A stretch of 64,000 nt of DNA, from contig JANYKT010000159.1 of assembly GCA_025358085.1 (NCBI GenBank), forward strand, positions 65,484 through 129,483, written 5' to 3'. The notes below the pieces were generated by a model. It did no database searches and was not told where the DNA came from. It saw nothing but the letters and a program-made list of their open reading frames with translations. The translations under genes were made by a program, and so were the position numbers. Of the stretch, positions 19,557-28,420 are shown one piece after another. The number at the start of each line of letters is the position of its first letter. Position 1 is the stretch's first letter. This stretch comes from Deltaproteobacteria bacterium (lineage in GTDB: Bacteria > Myxococcota > Myxococcia > Myxococcales > 40CM-4-68-19).

Positions 19557-20759
19557 TCATGAACGAAGGGGCGGAGTCCTGGCCCCCTGCGGAATGCGGC
19601 CATGCTCTAGCCAGGCCACGTACTCGACCGCGGTGCCGAAGTGCGGAAGCCTGTTTCGTGATTCGCGCCAAGCTAACCAGGCTCGATGCAGGCGCTGCAG
19701 GCCAAGCCGCTTCGCGACGCGCTTCCAGTGGGGGTCGCGCGGAAAGAGCTGCTCTTTGACAGCGCGCCGGACCGCCATTGTTTCACCCGCGAGCGCGGTG
19801 TCACAAAGCTGTTGCTCCGCCTCCATGTCGGCGCCCAGGTTCCTTCCCGCCTGCAAGTCCAGATAGCACTCCACGAAGTAGCTGATGGGATTCAACGGGT
19901 ACTTCTCCAGTCGGCCCCCGATCAACGCACGAATGCGAAGATAGTCGTTGAAGAGGAGGTTCCCCACCAGTTTTGCCTTGACAGGAACAAGGTCAACGAA
20001 GTTCTCAAGGTCAGTCGAGAAGTTCTTCGCCAAGTCCGCTGGCGAGTCTGCCTTGATGAGGATGCGGCGTCCCTGGCTGTGATAGCAACTGCCATACACG
20101 GTGAGCGCTTCGTCTATATGCAGGACGCTTTCCGAGACCGCGAGTTGCTGGAAGGCCATTGTGTAATCAGGGCAATTCGGAGGGCAAAGTCGCCCTGCAG
20201 GACCGCTGGCGATCTCCTCATAGACGCGCCGGCTCATGCAGGAATTCAGCCCGCGCGGGAGCACCAGATCGCTCTCGGAACGCCGCAGGTCGAGGAACAT
20301 GCGAAGGACCTCTTCCGAGCTATACCGCACCGCTTTGCCGCTTCCTCCTGCTGCGATCACGCACGGCGGAGAGACCAGGTCATTGAAGACATCCTGCTTC
20401 CAGCTGATCACCCCCGGCGAAGCGCGCTTGATGGCATCGCGAATCTTGTCGAGAGCGTGCGATCTGAGGAGGGACTTGTCTTCCAGGAGCAAGAGATAGA
20501 GGCCGGCCGCTCTTGCGTACCCCAACTCCCAATTGTCGGGCATCGTCAGGCCCCCGCTCCGCACGTAACGCATTCGCGTGTCGGGATGCGCAGCAGCTAC
20601 GCGAGCGGTGCCTTCCGAATCGTCATTGTCCACGAGGACCAACTCAAAGTCTTTGCAGGTTTGGCCAAGCACGCTTTCGATTGCTGCGCCTACGAAAGTG
20701 CTCCGGTTTTTCGTGGGTATGATGACGCTGAAGAAAGGCCGTTCAAGCGTTGGTCCCAC
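19557..20759 (-). CDS. Family 2 glycosyltransferase with extended C-terminus
   Basis: A 400-residue protein starting at GTG 20759, directly after the upstream methyltransferase stop (TAA then GTG). The GT-A domain covers about residues 1-230: FFSVIIPTKNRSTFVGAAIE, LVLVDNDDSEG, then a degenerate DxD region LLLLEDKSLL. The C-terminal 170 residues are helical and end in a tail with RAWLAWRESRNR and AVEYVAWLEHG, which recurs as a fragment at 18267-18443. It is the last gene of the ten-gene minus-strand run starting at wzm. The replacement of the usual NTDD/NSDD by LEDK may reflect different metal use. Confidence 0.8.
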   Translation of the reverse strand: MGPTLERPFFSVIIPTKNRSTFVGAAIESVLGQTCKDFELVLVDNDDSEGTARVAAAHPDTRMRYVRSGGLTMPDNWELGYARAAGLYLLLLEDKSLLRSHALDKIRDAIKRASPGVISWKQDVFNDLVSPPCVIAAGGSGKAVRYSSEEVLRMFLDLRRSESDLVLPRGLNSCMSRRVYEEIASGPAGRLCPPNCPDYTMAFQQLAVSESVLHIDEALTVYGSCYHSQGRRILIKADSPADLAKNFSTDLENFVDLVPVKAKLVGNLLFNDYLRIRALIGGRLEKYPLNPISYFVECYLDLQAGRNLGADMEAEQQLCDTALAGETMAVRRAVKEQLFPRDPHWKRVAKRLGLQRLHRAWLAWRESRNRLPHFGTAVEYVAWLEHGRIPQGARTPPLRS

Positions 20760-21920
20760 TTAGAGCTCGTCGCAGACGTGCAGGTGGATGCCGGCAACAA
20801 TTCGCCGCGCCTCGGAGGTGATCTCAGCCGCGTAATTCGGATTCATGATCACCGCATGGCGAATTTGCAGGCGAGCGATCTCTCGTGGGGCCACGATCGG
20901 GTGTCCCGTGCCAGGCACGAAGCGGCCCTGCTTCGCCGGATTCACGTCAATGAGGCAATTGATTAGTTTTCGTTCCGGGTCGAGAAGGTTCGCGAGAGTC
21001 ACTCCCTTCGCACCGGCACCCCACAAGCCCACCTCGCCAGACGCCTGCATTTCGCGCACTTCATCCCGCAGATGGGTGAGGCGTTCAGTACACGTGCGCC
21101 CATAACTGCGCGCATCGGCTGCGATGGTTGAGCCGTCAGGGCCGGCGCCGCGCTGCGGAAGCACTTGCCCGGCCTCGGCCTCCATCCAGAGGTATTGGCC
21201 ACCAAAGACAACAGCGAGGCGTTCGACGCGCAGACCCGCCGACTGCGCGACGAAGCGCAGGCTTTGCTCGCTGAAATAGGAACAGTGCTCGTAGAAAACG
21301 TCCTGGACCACGTTACGCCGCAGGATCCACTCGACAGCAGGAGTCTCAATAAAGATACGCCGGGGGCCAATCCCGCCGACAGCGGTTTTCAGGAACTGGA
21401 GCGGGTTCGGAACGTGCTCAATGACGTGTCGGGAGATGACGATTTCCGCGTCTTGCCCTTCGCTCTGGCCACGGTAGTACTCCTGAAAGCAACGCACGCT
21501 CCCGGTCAAAGCAGATGTTTCGCCGCCGGCATAAGCTGGGTCATACCCGACTCCGGAATTGTTTCCGGCCCGGCACAAGCGCTTTAGAAAACTCCCGGTT
21601 CCGCAGCCGACCTCGAGAATTCGTTTACCGACCACGCCCCCCTTCAGCAAACCTTCGATGAGGGAGTCGATGTGAGCGTCGAAGGCGGGCGAACAGGACT
21701 GGTCATTCTGATAATCTGCCCCATAGTTGACGAGCGCCGGTTCAAAAGCGTCGTTCGCGATGAACGAGCACGTCTCGCAGACCGACATCCGCAACTGGCC
21801 GACCGGCATTGCGCGGGCGGCTTCCACGCTCACTGCCGGCGCGTTCTGAAACACTGGAACCCGGTCCCGTTCCATGAAAACGAACCGCCTCGTGCCACCA
21901 CAGACAGGACAGGTGGTCAC
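20760..21920 (-). CDS. SAM-dependent sugar C-methyltransferase
   Basis: A 386-residue protein with three parts: an N-terminal zinc site (CPVCGG near residue 4 and CETCSF near 50), a class I SAM domain (ILEVGCGTGSFLKRLC near 101-116, then VISRHVIEHVPNPLQF), and a C-terminal MT14-type domain (VGLWGAGAKGVTLANLL). The conserved FYEHCSYFSEQSL lies where C-methyltransferases such as TylCIII have catalytic residues. Such enzymes methylate C3 of NDP-4-keto-6-deoxy sugars. Its start overlaps the preceding SDR gene by four bases. It is one of two homologous C-methyltransferases in this operon. Confidence 0.85.
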   Translation of the reverse strand: MTTCPVCGGTRRFVFMERDRVPVFQNAPAVSVEAARAMPVGQLRMSVCETCSFIANDAFEPALVNYGADYQNDQSCSPAFDAHIDSLIEGLLKGGVVGKRILEVGCGTGSFLKRLCRAGNNSGVGYDPAYAGGETSALTGSVRCFQEYYRGQSEGQDAEIVISRHVIEHVPNPLQFLKTAVGGIGPRRIFIETPAVEWILRRNVVQDVFYEHCSYFSEQSLRFVAQSAGLRVERLAVVFGGQYLWMEAEAGQVLPQRGAGPDGSTIAADARSYGRTCTERLTHLRDEVREMQASGEVGLWGAGAKGVTLANLLDPERKLINCLIDVNPAKQGRFVPGTGHPIVAPREIARLQIRHAVIMNPNYAAEITSEARRIVAGIHLHVCDEL

Positions 21921-22813
21921 AATGACTCGTCCCGCAGGTATTCAAGGCCCGCCGCGAGGGTCTGGTAGCGCGGACGCCAGCCGGAAGCCTGCAACGTCCC
22001 AGGGGTTCCCGCGATCGTCATCCGCTCGCCTTCCCGGTACGGAATCGCGCCGAAATGAAGCAATTCGCGACGGCCCAGCACGTCCCCAAGCGTCCCCAGC
22101 AGGTCGAGCAAGGTGATCGGCATTCCAGAGCAAACATTGATACACCCGCTTGCATTCGAATGAACGACCGCAGCAATGGCGCTGGCAACGTCTTCGACCC
22201 GCAGGTAATCGCGCACCTGGGCTCCCGGCGAAAGGTCAACCGGCTCCCCACGGCGCAAGCGCGCGGCCACCATTGGCACGACGCGGCGAAGGTCTTCCCC
22301 GGGGCCGTGAAGGTGGAAAACGCGAAGCCACGCAATCGAGGCTTCCTTCGCTACGCACAGCTGTTCGGCGATGAGTCGCGCCGCGTGCTTGCATGCGGCA
22401 TAGACGGTGTCGGGACCGGCCGGATCGCCCTCTCCGTTCGACTTTTGCGAAGCGGCATATTCGAGGCAGGTCCCGATTCCAATCAATCGCCGGCAACCGA
22501 AATCAAGGGCGTTGGTGAATAGACCGGCGGTAGCGGTCAGCGAGTCCAGATTGTGGGCGGAGACGAGGTAACGATCGGGGCTGGCTTCCCAGGCGAGGTG
22601 GACGAGCACCTCGGGCCGGCGCCGCGCGATCAATGCGGCAGCGGCACCGGGAGCCCCCAGATCGACCTCGTCAATGACGAGGCCATCGGGCGCAAGGCGG
22701 TGCCAGGAGGCGCCCGGTCGCGCAGTCGCGATCACCTCGTCACCCCTGCTCTTCAGGGCGCGCACCACGTGAGCACCGATAAATCCGGCTGCCCCGGTTA
22801 CGAGCGCTCGCAT
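21917..22813 (-). CDS. NAD(P)-dependent nucleotide-sugar epimerase/reductase (SDR)
   Basis: An extended SDR of 298 aa. ATG at 22813 begins MRALVTGAAGFIGAHVVRAL with the GxxGxxG nucleotide loop; the frame is open upstream but lacks family sequence. The catalytic tyrosine is in YAACKHAARLIAEQ (YxxxK). RVFHLHGPGEDLRRVVPM and RDYLRVEDVASAI are family segments. In this setting it most likely reduces the C4 keto group of the methylated intermediate or epimerises it. Its stop overlaps the C-methyltransferase start (ATGA type); it lies 19 bp after the CmcI-like gene. Confidence 0.85.
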   Translation of the reverse strand: MRALVTGAAGFIGAHVVRALKSRGDEVIATARPGASWHRLAPDGLVIDEVDLGAPGAAAALIARRRPEVLVHLAWEASPDRYLVSAHNLDSLTATAGLFTNALDFGCRRLIGIGTCLEYAASQKSNGEGDPAGPDTVYAACKHAARLIAEQLCVAKEASIAWLRVFHLHGPGEDLRRVVPMVAARLRRGEPVDLSPGAQVRDYLRVEDVASAIAAVVHSNASGCINVCSGMPITLLDLLGTLGDVLGRRELLHFGAIPYREGERMTIAGTPGTLQASGWRPRYQTLAAGLEYLRDESL

Positions 22814-22832
22814 CAATCGCCCCGGTCCGCGT

Positions 22833-23573
22833 TCATGGATCCTCGATGCAACGGAGATATCCACTGGGCGCGACGGTTACTGCGATTTTGCTTTCCAGCC
22901 CGGTATCGACGACGAACCGGCGATTGCGCGCGAGAAATTCTCGAACCGCCGTCTTGGGGTTGTTGCCGCGACCCCAGGGCCGGTCGGGGAATGACTCTTC
23001 GGGCAGGTCTTCAATGACGGTATCCATGACGATAAGATAACTGCCGGCAGGGACCAACGGAGAGTACAGGTCGAGCTCCGCCTGGACGTGCTCGTGGGTA
23101 TGATTCGAGTCGAGAATCACCAGGGTCCGCTTCCGGGTGAGGGCCAGGGCGCGAACCTTGTCGACGACGGCCGCGCTGGTTGATGAGCCCTCGACGAGCG
23201 TGATTCGATGGGCGAGAGGATGCGACTCGATTGCAGCGCGATTGTGCTCCCGGATATCGATATCGATTCCAACCACGGTCCGCTCACCGCCCAAAAGTTC
23301 GAGGAGGGAGGCGGACAGCACCAGCGAGCCGCCGTGGGCTACGCCCGTCTCGACGATCAAGTCTGGCTTCGTCGCCCAGATGATCTCCTGTAAAGCGACG
23401 ATGTCCTGCGGATACTGAATGATCGGCCGGCCCAGCCAGGTGAAATTGTACGAGTAGCGCAGCCGCGCGCTCTCGTTGAACCACTTTCGCGACGTCTCAC
23501 GGAAAGAGGCATCGGCGGCCATTCGTTCCATCGACGCGCGCTTCTCCTCCGCAAACTCGTCGGCCGCGCTCAT
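22833..23573 (-). CDS. CmcI-like SAM methyltransferase/hydroxylase family
   Basis: A 246-residue protein of the cephalosporin hydroxylase (CmcI)/rhamnosyl O-methyltransferase family. Visible features are the SAM loop DLIVETGVAHGGSLVLSASL, an acidic metal/cofactor site around VGIDIDIREHN, and LVILDSNHTHEHVQAELDLY. ATG 23573 is preceded by AGAGG. Despite the family name, members in polysaccharide loci usually act as O-methyltransferases. It probably adds an O-methyl group to a sugar in this glycan; that is inference from context. A 37-bp gap separates it from the epimerase-like gene upstream. Confidence 0.8.
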   Translation of the reverse strand: MSAADEFAEEKRASMERMAADASFRETSRKWFNESARLRYSYNFTWLGRPIIQYPQDIVALQEIIWATKPDLIVETGVAHGGSLVLSASLLELLGGERTVVGIDIDIREHNRAAIESHPLAHRITLVEGSSTSAAVVDKVRALALTRKRTLVILDSNHTHEHVQAELDLYSPLVPAGSYLIVMDTVIEDLPEESFPDRPWGRGNNPKTAVREFLARNRRFVVDTGLESKIAVTVAPSGYLRCIEDP

Positions 23574-23610
23574 TGCCTCTGTCTCCCGGGATTCTGCCGT
23601 CGAACTGCTT

Positions 23611-24150
23611 TCACGGGGCGACCTCGACGAGGTCGGCGTAGCCCGCATCCCGGGGCGCAATCACCAGCGGCGTGAACGGCCATTCAATGCGCAACGCGGG
23701 ATCATTCCAGCGCACGCCGCGCGCATGTTCGGGACTCCATCGCTCCGAGATACAATACTGCACGAGGGTATCGTCCTCGAGCGTGAGAAAGCCATGGGCG
23801 ACGCCCGGCGGGATATACAGGCTCTCCATACCGGCCGAGTCCAGACGCTTGGCAAACGTGCGTCGCAGCGACGCCCGCCCCGCGCGCAGATCGACGATGA
23901 CATCATGAATGGCTCCTCGCAGGCAGGACACGAGCTTCGCCTCCTCGAAAGGAGCGACCTGGTAATGCATTCCGCGCAAGGTCCCCTTGCGGCGATTCCA
24001 GGAAACGCTTGCATGCGCGAGCCTGCCGTCGAGCCCTTGCGCCTGCAGCTCGTCGGCGCTGAACGTTCGCGCGAAGAAGCCACGCTCGTCCTCGAATCGC
24101 TCGGGGCTGACGACATAAGCGCCTGGGATTGGCGTCTCGACAAACGTCAT
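23611..24150 (-). CDS. dTDP-4-dehydrorhamnose 3,5-epimerase-like cupin
   Basis: A 179-residue RmlC/RfbC-family protein. The family frame is clear: ERFEDERGFFARTF, the catalytic-base His62 in TLRGMHYQ, LYIPPGVAHGF, and RGVRWNDPALRIEWP. The position where RmlC has its proton-donating tyrosine (motif x-Tyr-x-Pro) reads ERWSP, with Trp138 instead. The enzyme may therefore epimerise only C3, or act differently. It starts within the stop of the C-methyltransferase gene (ATGA). With RfbF/RfbG nearby, the substrate is more likely a CDP- than a dTDP-sugar, so I leave the symbol blank. Confidence 0.85.
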   Translation of the reverse strand: MTFVETPIPGAYVVSPERFEDERGFFARTFSADELQAQGLDGRLAHASVSWNRRKGTLRGMHYQVAPFEEAKLVSCLRGAIHDVIVDLRAGRASLRRTFAKRLDSAGMESLYIPPGVAHGFLTLEDDTLVQYCISERWSPEHARGVRWNDPALRIEWPFTPLVIAPRDAGYADLVEVAP

Positions 24151-25379
24151 GCGAACGCGACCTCCGGGACCGGCACGATGAACCTGCCGCCCCGGCGAAC
24201 ATACTCTGCCTGCTGTGCCAGGATCTCCTCCTTGAAGTTCCAGGTCAGCAGCACGACAGCAGTCGGCATTTTTTCGAGGAGCGCTTCCGGCGCGCGGATC
24301 GGCAGGCGCACGCCCGGCATATAGCGGCCTTGCTTGTAGGTCGAACGATCGACGACGAAGTCGAGGAGCTCCCGGCCCACGCCGGCATAGCCGAGCAGCG
24401 TCGCTCCCTTTGCCGCAGCGCCATAGGCCGCGAGACTCGCGCCATCGCCCTTGAGCTTGTGAAGAAAGCCGCGGAATTGTTCCCGCCAGGCGCGCACCCG
24501 TGGGGCGAAGTCGCGATAGTACGAAAAGGAAGTCAGTCCCCGGGCGGCCTCATCGTCCAATAGCGCGGCGACGCTGGCCGCGATGGATCCGCGCGCTGCG
24601 TCGCGCCGCGCCGTGAGCAGCAGCGACCCGCCATGAAGAGGAATTTGCTCGACGTCGACGAGTGCAAGCCCATTGCGGGCGAACAGTTTCGAAAGCGCCG
24701 TCAACGAGAAGTAACAAAGGTGCTCGTGATAAATGGTGTCGAACGCGAGTCCGGGAATCATCTCGCCAAGATACGGCACCTCGATGAGCGCCGTGCCGTC
24801 GTCCTTCAGCACGGTCCGGATTCCGCGGACGAATCCATTGAGGTCCGCCACGTGGGCGAGCACGTTGTTCGCGTGCACCACGTCCGCCCGCTGGCCCGAA
24901 CTCGCGAGGTCCCGGGCGAGTTCCTCGTTGAAGAACTCCGTCAGCGTCGGGATGCCGCGCTCCTCGATCGCGACCCGCGCGATGTTTCGTGCCGGCTCGA
25001 TCCCAAGTACCGGAACGCCCGCCTGCCGATAGAATTGCAGGAGGTAGCCGTCGTTGCTCGCGACCTCGAGCGCGAGGCTCTGGGACCCAAGCCCCCGCTC
25101 GCGCACGAGTCGCGTCACGAGTTCAAGCGCATGGCGTGGCATTGAATCCGAAAACGACGAGAAATAGGCGTAGTCGCGAAAGAGGGCTTCCGGCGCCACT
25201 GTCTCGATGATCTGCACCAGGCTGCAGGCAGTGCAGAAAACCAGGTCAAGTGGATAGCGCGGCTCGGGCGTATCCAGGTCCTCCTCGCGCAGAAGCGCGT
25301 TGGCGAGCGGGGTGGTGCCCAGAGACAGCACGAGCGTAAGCCCTTGCGCGCCGCAAGACCGGCAGTGGGCGCGGTTCAG
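24147..25379 (-). CDS. SAM-dependent sugar C-methyltransferase
   Basis: About 410 residues with the same layout as its paralogue at 20760-21920: N-terminal zinc site (CRSCGAQG and FCTACSLVQ), SAM domain ([20 protein letters not shown]), the conserved [18 protein letters not shown], and C-terminal MT14 domain ([20 protein letters not shown]). It probably methylates a carbon of the CDP-4-keto-6-deoxyglucose produced by the preceding genes. The start is unusual: no ATG exists near the right place. CTG at 25379 overlaps the rfbG stop (CTGA), has AGGAG five bases upstream, and gives the expected N-terminus; the alternative GTG at 25409 has no Shine-Dalgarno. Confidence 0.85.
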   Translation of the reverse strand: MNRAHCRSCGAQGLTLVLSLGTTPLANALLREEDLDTPEPRYPLDLVFCTACSLVQIIETVAPEALFRDYAYFSSFSDSMPRHALELVTRLVRERGLGSQSLALEVASNDGYLLQFYRQAGVPVLGIEPARNIARVAIEERGIPTLTEFFNEELARDLASSGQRADVVHANNVLAHVADLNGFVRGIRTVLKDDGTALIEVPYLGEMIPGLAFDTIYHEHLCYFSLTALSKLFARNGLALVDVEQIPLHGGSLLLTARRDAARGSIAASVAALLDDEAARGLTSFSYYRDFAPRVRAWREQFRGFLHKLKGDGASLAAYGAAAKGATLLGYAGVGRELLDFVVDRSTYKQGRYMPGVRLPIRAPEALLEKMPTAVVLLTWNFKEEILAQQAEYVRRGGRFIVPVPEVAFA

Positions 25380-26356
25380 GCGCGCTCCTGAAAATGCGCG
25401 GCGTACCACGCAACAGTCCGCTCGAGTCCCTGCTCGAGGGTGAAAGCGGGCTTCCACCCGAGCATGCGTCGTGCCTTTTCCGCGGAAAGGAATTGATGAC
25501 GGATCTCGCGCTGCGCCTCGTTGCGAACCTCCGGCTGCAGCTTCGAACCCATGCGAGCGAGGATACGGTCGACCATGTCGCGCACGGTGATTTGCAGCTC
25601 GTTGGAGAAGTTGAATGCCTCTCCGCGCAGCGAGGGATCGGCGGCGAGCCGCTCTGCGAGGAGGAGGCAAGCCGCAGCTCCGTCTTCCACATAAACGTAG
25701 TCGCGGACATAAGCACCGTCGGAGCGGATGACCGGCCGCTCCCCGCGCAGGACGGAACGGATGGTTCCCGGCACGAGCCGATTCCAGTTCAGATCACCGC
25801 CGCCGTAAAAGTTCCCGCAGCGTGTAATGGCGACGGTGCTGCCGAACGAGGCCGCATAGCTCTGGGCGATGAGGTCCGCGCACGATTTCGAGACGTCGTA
25901 GGGGTGCCGGCCCTGCAGCGCCACGTCTTCGGTGTAGGGCAACTTCTCGTGGTCCCCATAGGCCTTGTCCGAGGAGGCAAGTACGATCTGTTTCAGCAGG
26001 GGGCTGCGGCGGCCCGCCTCCAGCAGCGCCCAGGTACCGCCGATGTTCGTCTCGAAGGTGGAGACCGGATTCCGGTTCGCGATGGGCACGATCGTCTGGG
26101 CAGCGAGATGGAAAGCCGTTTCGATCTCGTATTCGCCCAGTGCGCGCTCGAGCAGCGCCTGATCGCGCACGTCGCCGCGCACCACGGTCACGCGTTCCAG
26201 GAGCTTCTGCCGCACGAGCTCGCATTGCGGCACCCAATCCCGCAGCAAGCACACGACCGCGGCCCCTTGCTCCACCAGCCGTTGAACGAGCCAGGAGCCG
26301 AGAAGCCCCGTGCCCCCGGTCACAAACGTTGGCCGGTCGCGCCAGAAATCGCTCAT
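25376..26356 (-). CDS. rfbG: CDP-glucose 4,6-dehydratase-like enzyme
   Basis: An extended SDR of 326 aa that would convert CDP-glucose to CDP-4-keto-6-deoxyglucose. It has [18 protein letters not shown] at the N-terminus, [19 protein letters not shown] (typical of RfbG), the YxxxK in [14 protein letters not shown], and [18 protein letters not shown], also typical of CDP-glucose dehydratases. ATG at 26356 overlaps the rfbF stop (ATGA) and has GGAAGG upstream. The pairing with rfbF is the standard entry to CDP-deoxy sugars. Confidence 0.9.
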   Translation of the reverse strand: MSDFWRDRPTFVTGGTGLLGSWLVQRLVEQGAAVVCLLRDWVPQCELVRQKLLERVTVVRGDVRDQALLERALGEYEIETAFHLAAQTIVPIANRNPVSTFETNIGGTWALLEAGRRSPLLKQIVLASSDKAYGDHEKLPYTEDVALQGRHPYDVSKSCADLIAQSYAASFGSTVAITRCGNFYGGGDLNWNRLVPGTIRSVLRGERPVIRSDGAYVRDYVYVEDGAAACLLLAERLAADPSLRGEAFNFSNELQITVRDMVDRILARMGSKLQPEVRNEAQREIRHQFLSAEKARRMLGWKPAFTLEQGLERTVAWYAAHFQERA

Positions 26357-27123
26357 GTCCAGACCTTCCAGGGCGCATTTCCTGTTCGCCAGAGCGACTC
26401 GAGCAGGTTCTTGTCGCGGAGCGTGTCCATACACTGCCAGAAGCCGGGATGCCGGTAAGCGGCGAGCTGCCGGTCTCTTGCGAGACGCTCGAGGACTTCG
26501 GCCTCGAGGCTGGTCCGGTCGCCATCGAGATATTTGAAGATGCCCGGCTCGAAGACCGCAAAGCCGCCGTTGATCCAGCCTTCGCCCGCCTGCGGTTTTT
26601 CGCTGAAAGCGCTGACTGCATCGCCGTCAAACGTGAGCCCACCGAATCGTGCCGGTGGCCGCACTGCCGTCACGGTCGCCAGCCGGCCATGGCTGCGGTG
26701 GAAGCGAAGCAGCTCGGAGAGGTCGATGTCCGCGACGCCGTCGCCATAGGTGAGCATGAAAGTGCCGTCCTTCAACCAGGGCTCGAGCCGCTTCAGCCGC
26801 CCTCCGGTATGAGTATCCTGACCGGTTTCCATTAGATTGACCGTCCAGTCTTCACAGTGCTTCTCGAAGGGGGTGAGGCCCCCCGTGGCGATCTGCACCG
26901 AGAGGCTGCCGCTCAGCGCGTGATACTCGAGAAAGTACCGCTTGATGGCATCTCCCTTGTATCCGAGCGCAACAAAGAATTCGTTGAAGCCGTGGCAATC
27001 GTACTGCTTCATGATGTGCCAGAGGATCGGCTTGCCTCCGATCTCAACCATGGGCTTTGGCCTGACCTCGGTCTCCTCGGCGAGCCGGGTGCCGAGCCCG
27101 CCGGCTAGTATGACAACCTTCAT
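26353..27123 (-). CDS. rfbF: Glucose-1-phosphate cytidylyltransferase
   Basis: RfbF (256 aa) makes CDP-glucose from CTP and glucose-1-phosphate. The signature [18 protein letters not shown] is followed by [19 protein letters not shown], the catalytic [10 protein letters not shown], and [14 protein letters not shown]. The C-terminal [14 protein letters not shown] is family-specific. ATG 27123 has AAGGAGG six bases upstream and follows the wzt stop by two bases. This gene strongly implies a CDP-linked sugar in the island's product. Confidence 0.95.
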   Translation of the reverse strand: MKVVILAGGLGTRLAEETEVRPKPMVEIGGKPILWHIMKQYDCHGFNEFFVALGYKGDAIKRYFLEYHALSGSLSVQIATGGLTPFEKHCEDWTVNLMETGQDTHTGGRLKRLEPWLKDGTFMLTYGDGVADIDLSELLRFHRSHGRLATVTAVRPPARFGGLTFDGDAVSAFSEKPQAGEGWINGGFAVFEPGIFKYLDGDRTSLEAEVLERLARDRQLAAYRHPGFWQCMDTLRDKNLLESLWRTGNAPWKVWT

Positions 27124-27125
27124 CG

Positions 27126-28418
27126 TCAGCCTCCTTGTTCCGGGTCCGGCAGCGTCCACTCGAGCATAGGACGGACCGCCCCGGGAATGGGTCCGGAGAA
27201 CGAACCGCGCGCACCGTCTCCCTCGCTGTGATCAACAACGACGAAGGCGACGGCATCACGCTCCATTGCATGAACCGTTGTGCGCGGAAAGCTGCTCACC
27301 GCCGCCAGAACGGAGACGAGGCCCTCGGAGAGAAAGTTGCCGGGGATGTGACAGACACTGCGCACGATTCCGTGGGGCCGCGGGCCTGCCTTCCAGACCG
27401 CGCTGGTGAAATCACAACTCACGAACAGGCATTGCCCCTGGTCATTGTAGAGGTGGACATTCGCAGCCGGTCTGAAGGTCGGATCCAGATTCCAGAACTC
27501 CACCTCGATGCGGACCGGACGACGGATGTCGATCTCCGGCGCGGGTCTCCCGCTCTCGTCGAGGACTCGCACGGCGCGCAGCCTGGCGACACGATCGCCC
27601 GGAGCCTCCTCGATGCGCGGCCACTCCCGCACCGCAGCGCCGTGCATGGAGCCTCCGTGCAGGTATTGATGAACCACCCCGGCAGCAGGACCGTCCGCGA
27701 CGACGCGTCCTTGATCGAGCAGGATCGCCCGCGAGCAAAGGCGCGTCACCGCCGCCATGTCGTGTGAAACGAAGAGAACGGCTCGCCCCTGCGTTCCGAC
27801 CTGCTCCATCTTCTGCAAGCACTTCCGCTGAAATTCCGCATCGCCGACGGCAAGCACTTCGTCCACCAGCAGGATCCGGGTCTCCAGGTGGGCGGCGACC
27901 GCGAACGCAAGGCGCATGTACATTCCGCTCGAGTAATGCTTCGCGGGCGTGTCGATAAAGCGCTCGATACCCGAGAAGGACACGATCTCGTCGAACTTGC
28001 TGGTCACTTCGGCGCGCTTCATGCCGAGGATCGCGCCGTTCAGAAACACGTTTTCGCGACCCGTAAGCTCGGGGTGGAAGCCGGTTCCCACCTCCAGGAG
28101 CGCACCCATCGTTCCCCAGACAGCGGCCCAGCCCTCGGTCGGATCGGTGACGCCCGAAAGAATTTTCAGCAACGTGCTTTTGCCCGCGCCATTGCGGCCC
28201 ACGACACCGACCACGTCTCCCGCCGACACCTCGAATGACACGCTTCTAAGAGGCCAAAAAGTCTTCGGCGCGGTGCTCGGGGCGCCGCGCCCCATCCATC
28301 GCGATGGCAACCGGGCGAGGCGCAGAAGCGCATCGGCAAGAGTGTCATAGCCTGGGCCTCCGCTGCCGAGGCGGTATTGCTTGCCCAGGTTTTGGACTCG
28401 CAGCGCAACTTGCGCCAT
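27126..28418 (-). CDS. wzt: ABC exporter ATPase, Wzt type, with C-terminal sugar-binding domain
   Basis: A 430-residue ATPase that powers export of an undecaprenyl-linked O-antigen/polysaccharide with the Wzm permease. Walker A is GRNGAGKSTLLKILSG (near 74-89), the signature is YSSGMYMRLAFAVAAH, and Walker B is ILLVDEVLAVGDAEF. Residues about 250-430 form an extra beta-rich domain (VRIEVEFWNLD, NVHLYNDQGQCLF), as in Wzt proteins that recognise the modified non-reducing end of the glycan. An adjacent set of methyltransferases fits that terminal-cap logic. It starts two bases after wzm. Confidence 0.92.
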   Translation of the reverse strand: MAQVALRVQNLGKQYRLGSGGPGYDTLADALLRLARLPSRWMGRGAPSTAPKTFWPLRSVSFEVSAGDVVGVVGRNGAGKSTLLKILSGVTDPTEGWAAVWGTMGALLEVGTGFHPELTGRENVFLNGAILGMKRAEVTSKFDEIVSFSGIERFIDTPAKHYSSGMYMRLAFAVAAHLETRILLVDEVLAVGDAEFQRKCLQKMEQVGTQGRAVLFVSHDMAAVTRLCSRAILLDQGRVVADGPAAGVVHQYLHGGSMHGAAVREWPRIEEAPGDRVARLRAVRVLDESGRPAPEIDIRRPVRIEVEFWNLDPTFRPAANVHLYNDQGQCLFVSCDFTSAVWKAGPRPHGIVRSVCHIPGNFLSEGLVSVLAAVSSFPRTTVHAMERDAVAFVVVDHSEGDGARGSFSGPIPGAVRPMLEWTLPDPEQGG

Positions 28419-28420
28419 GG

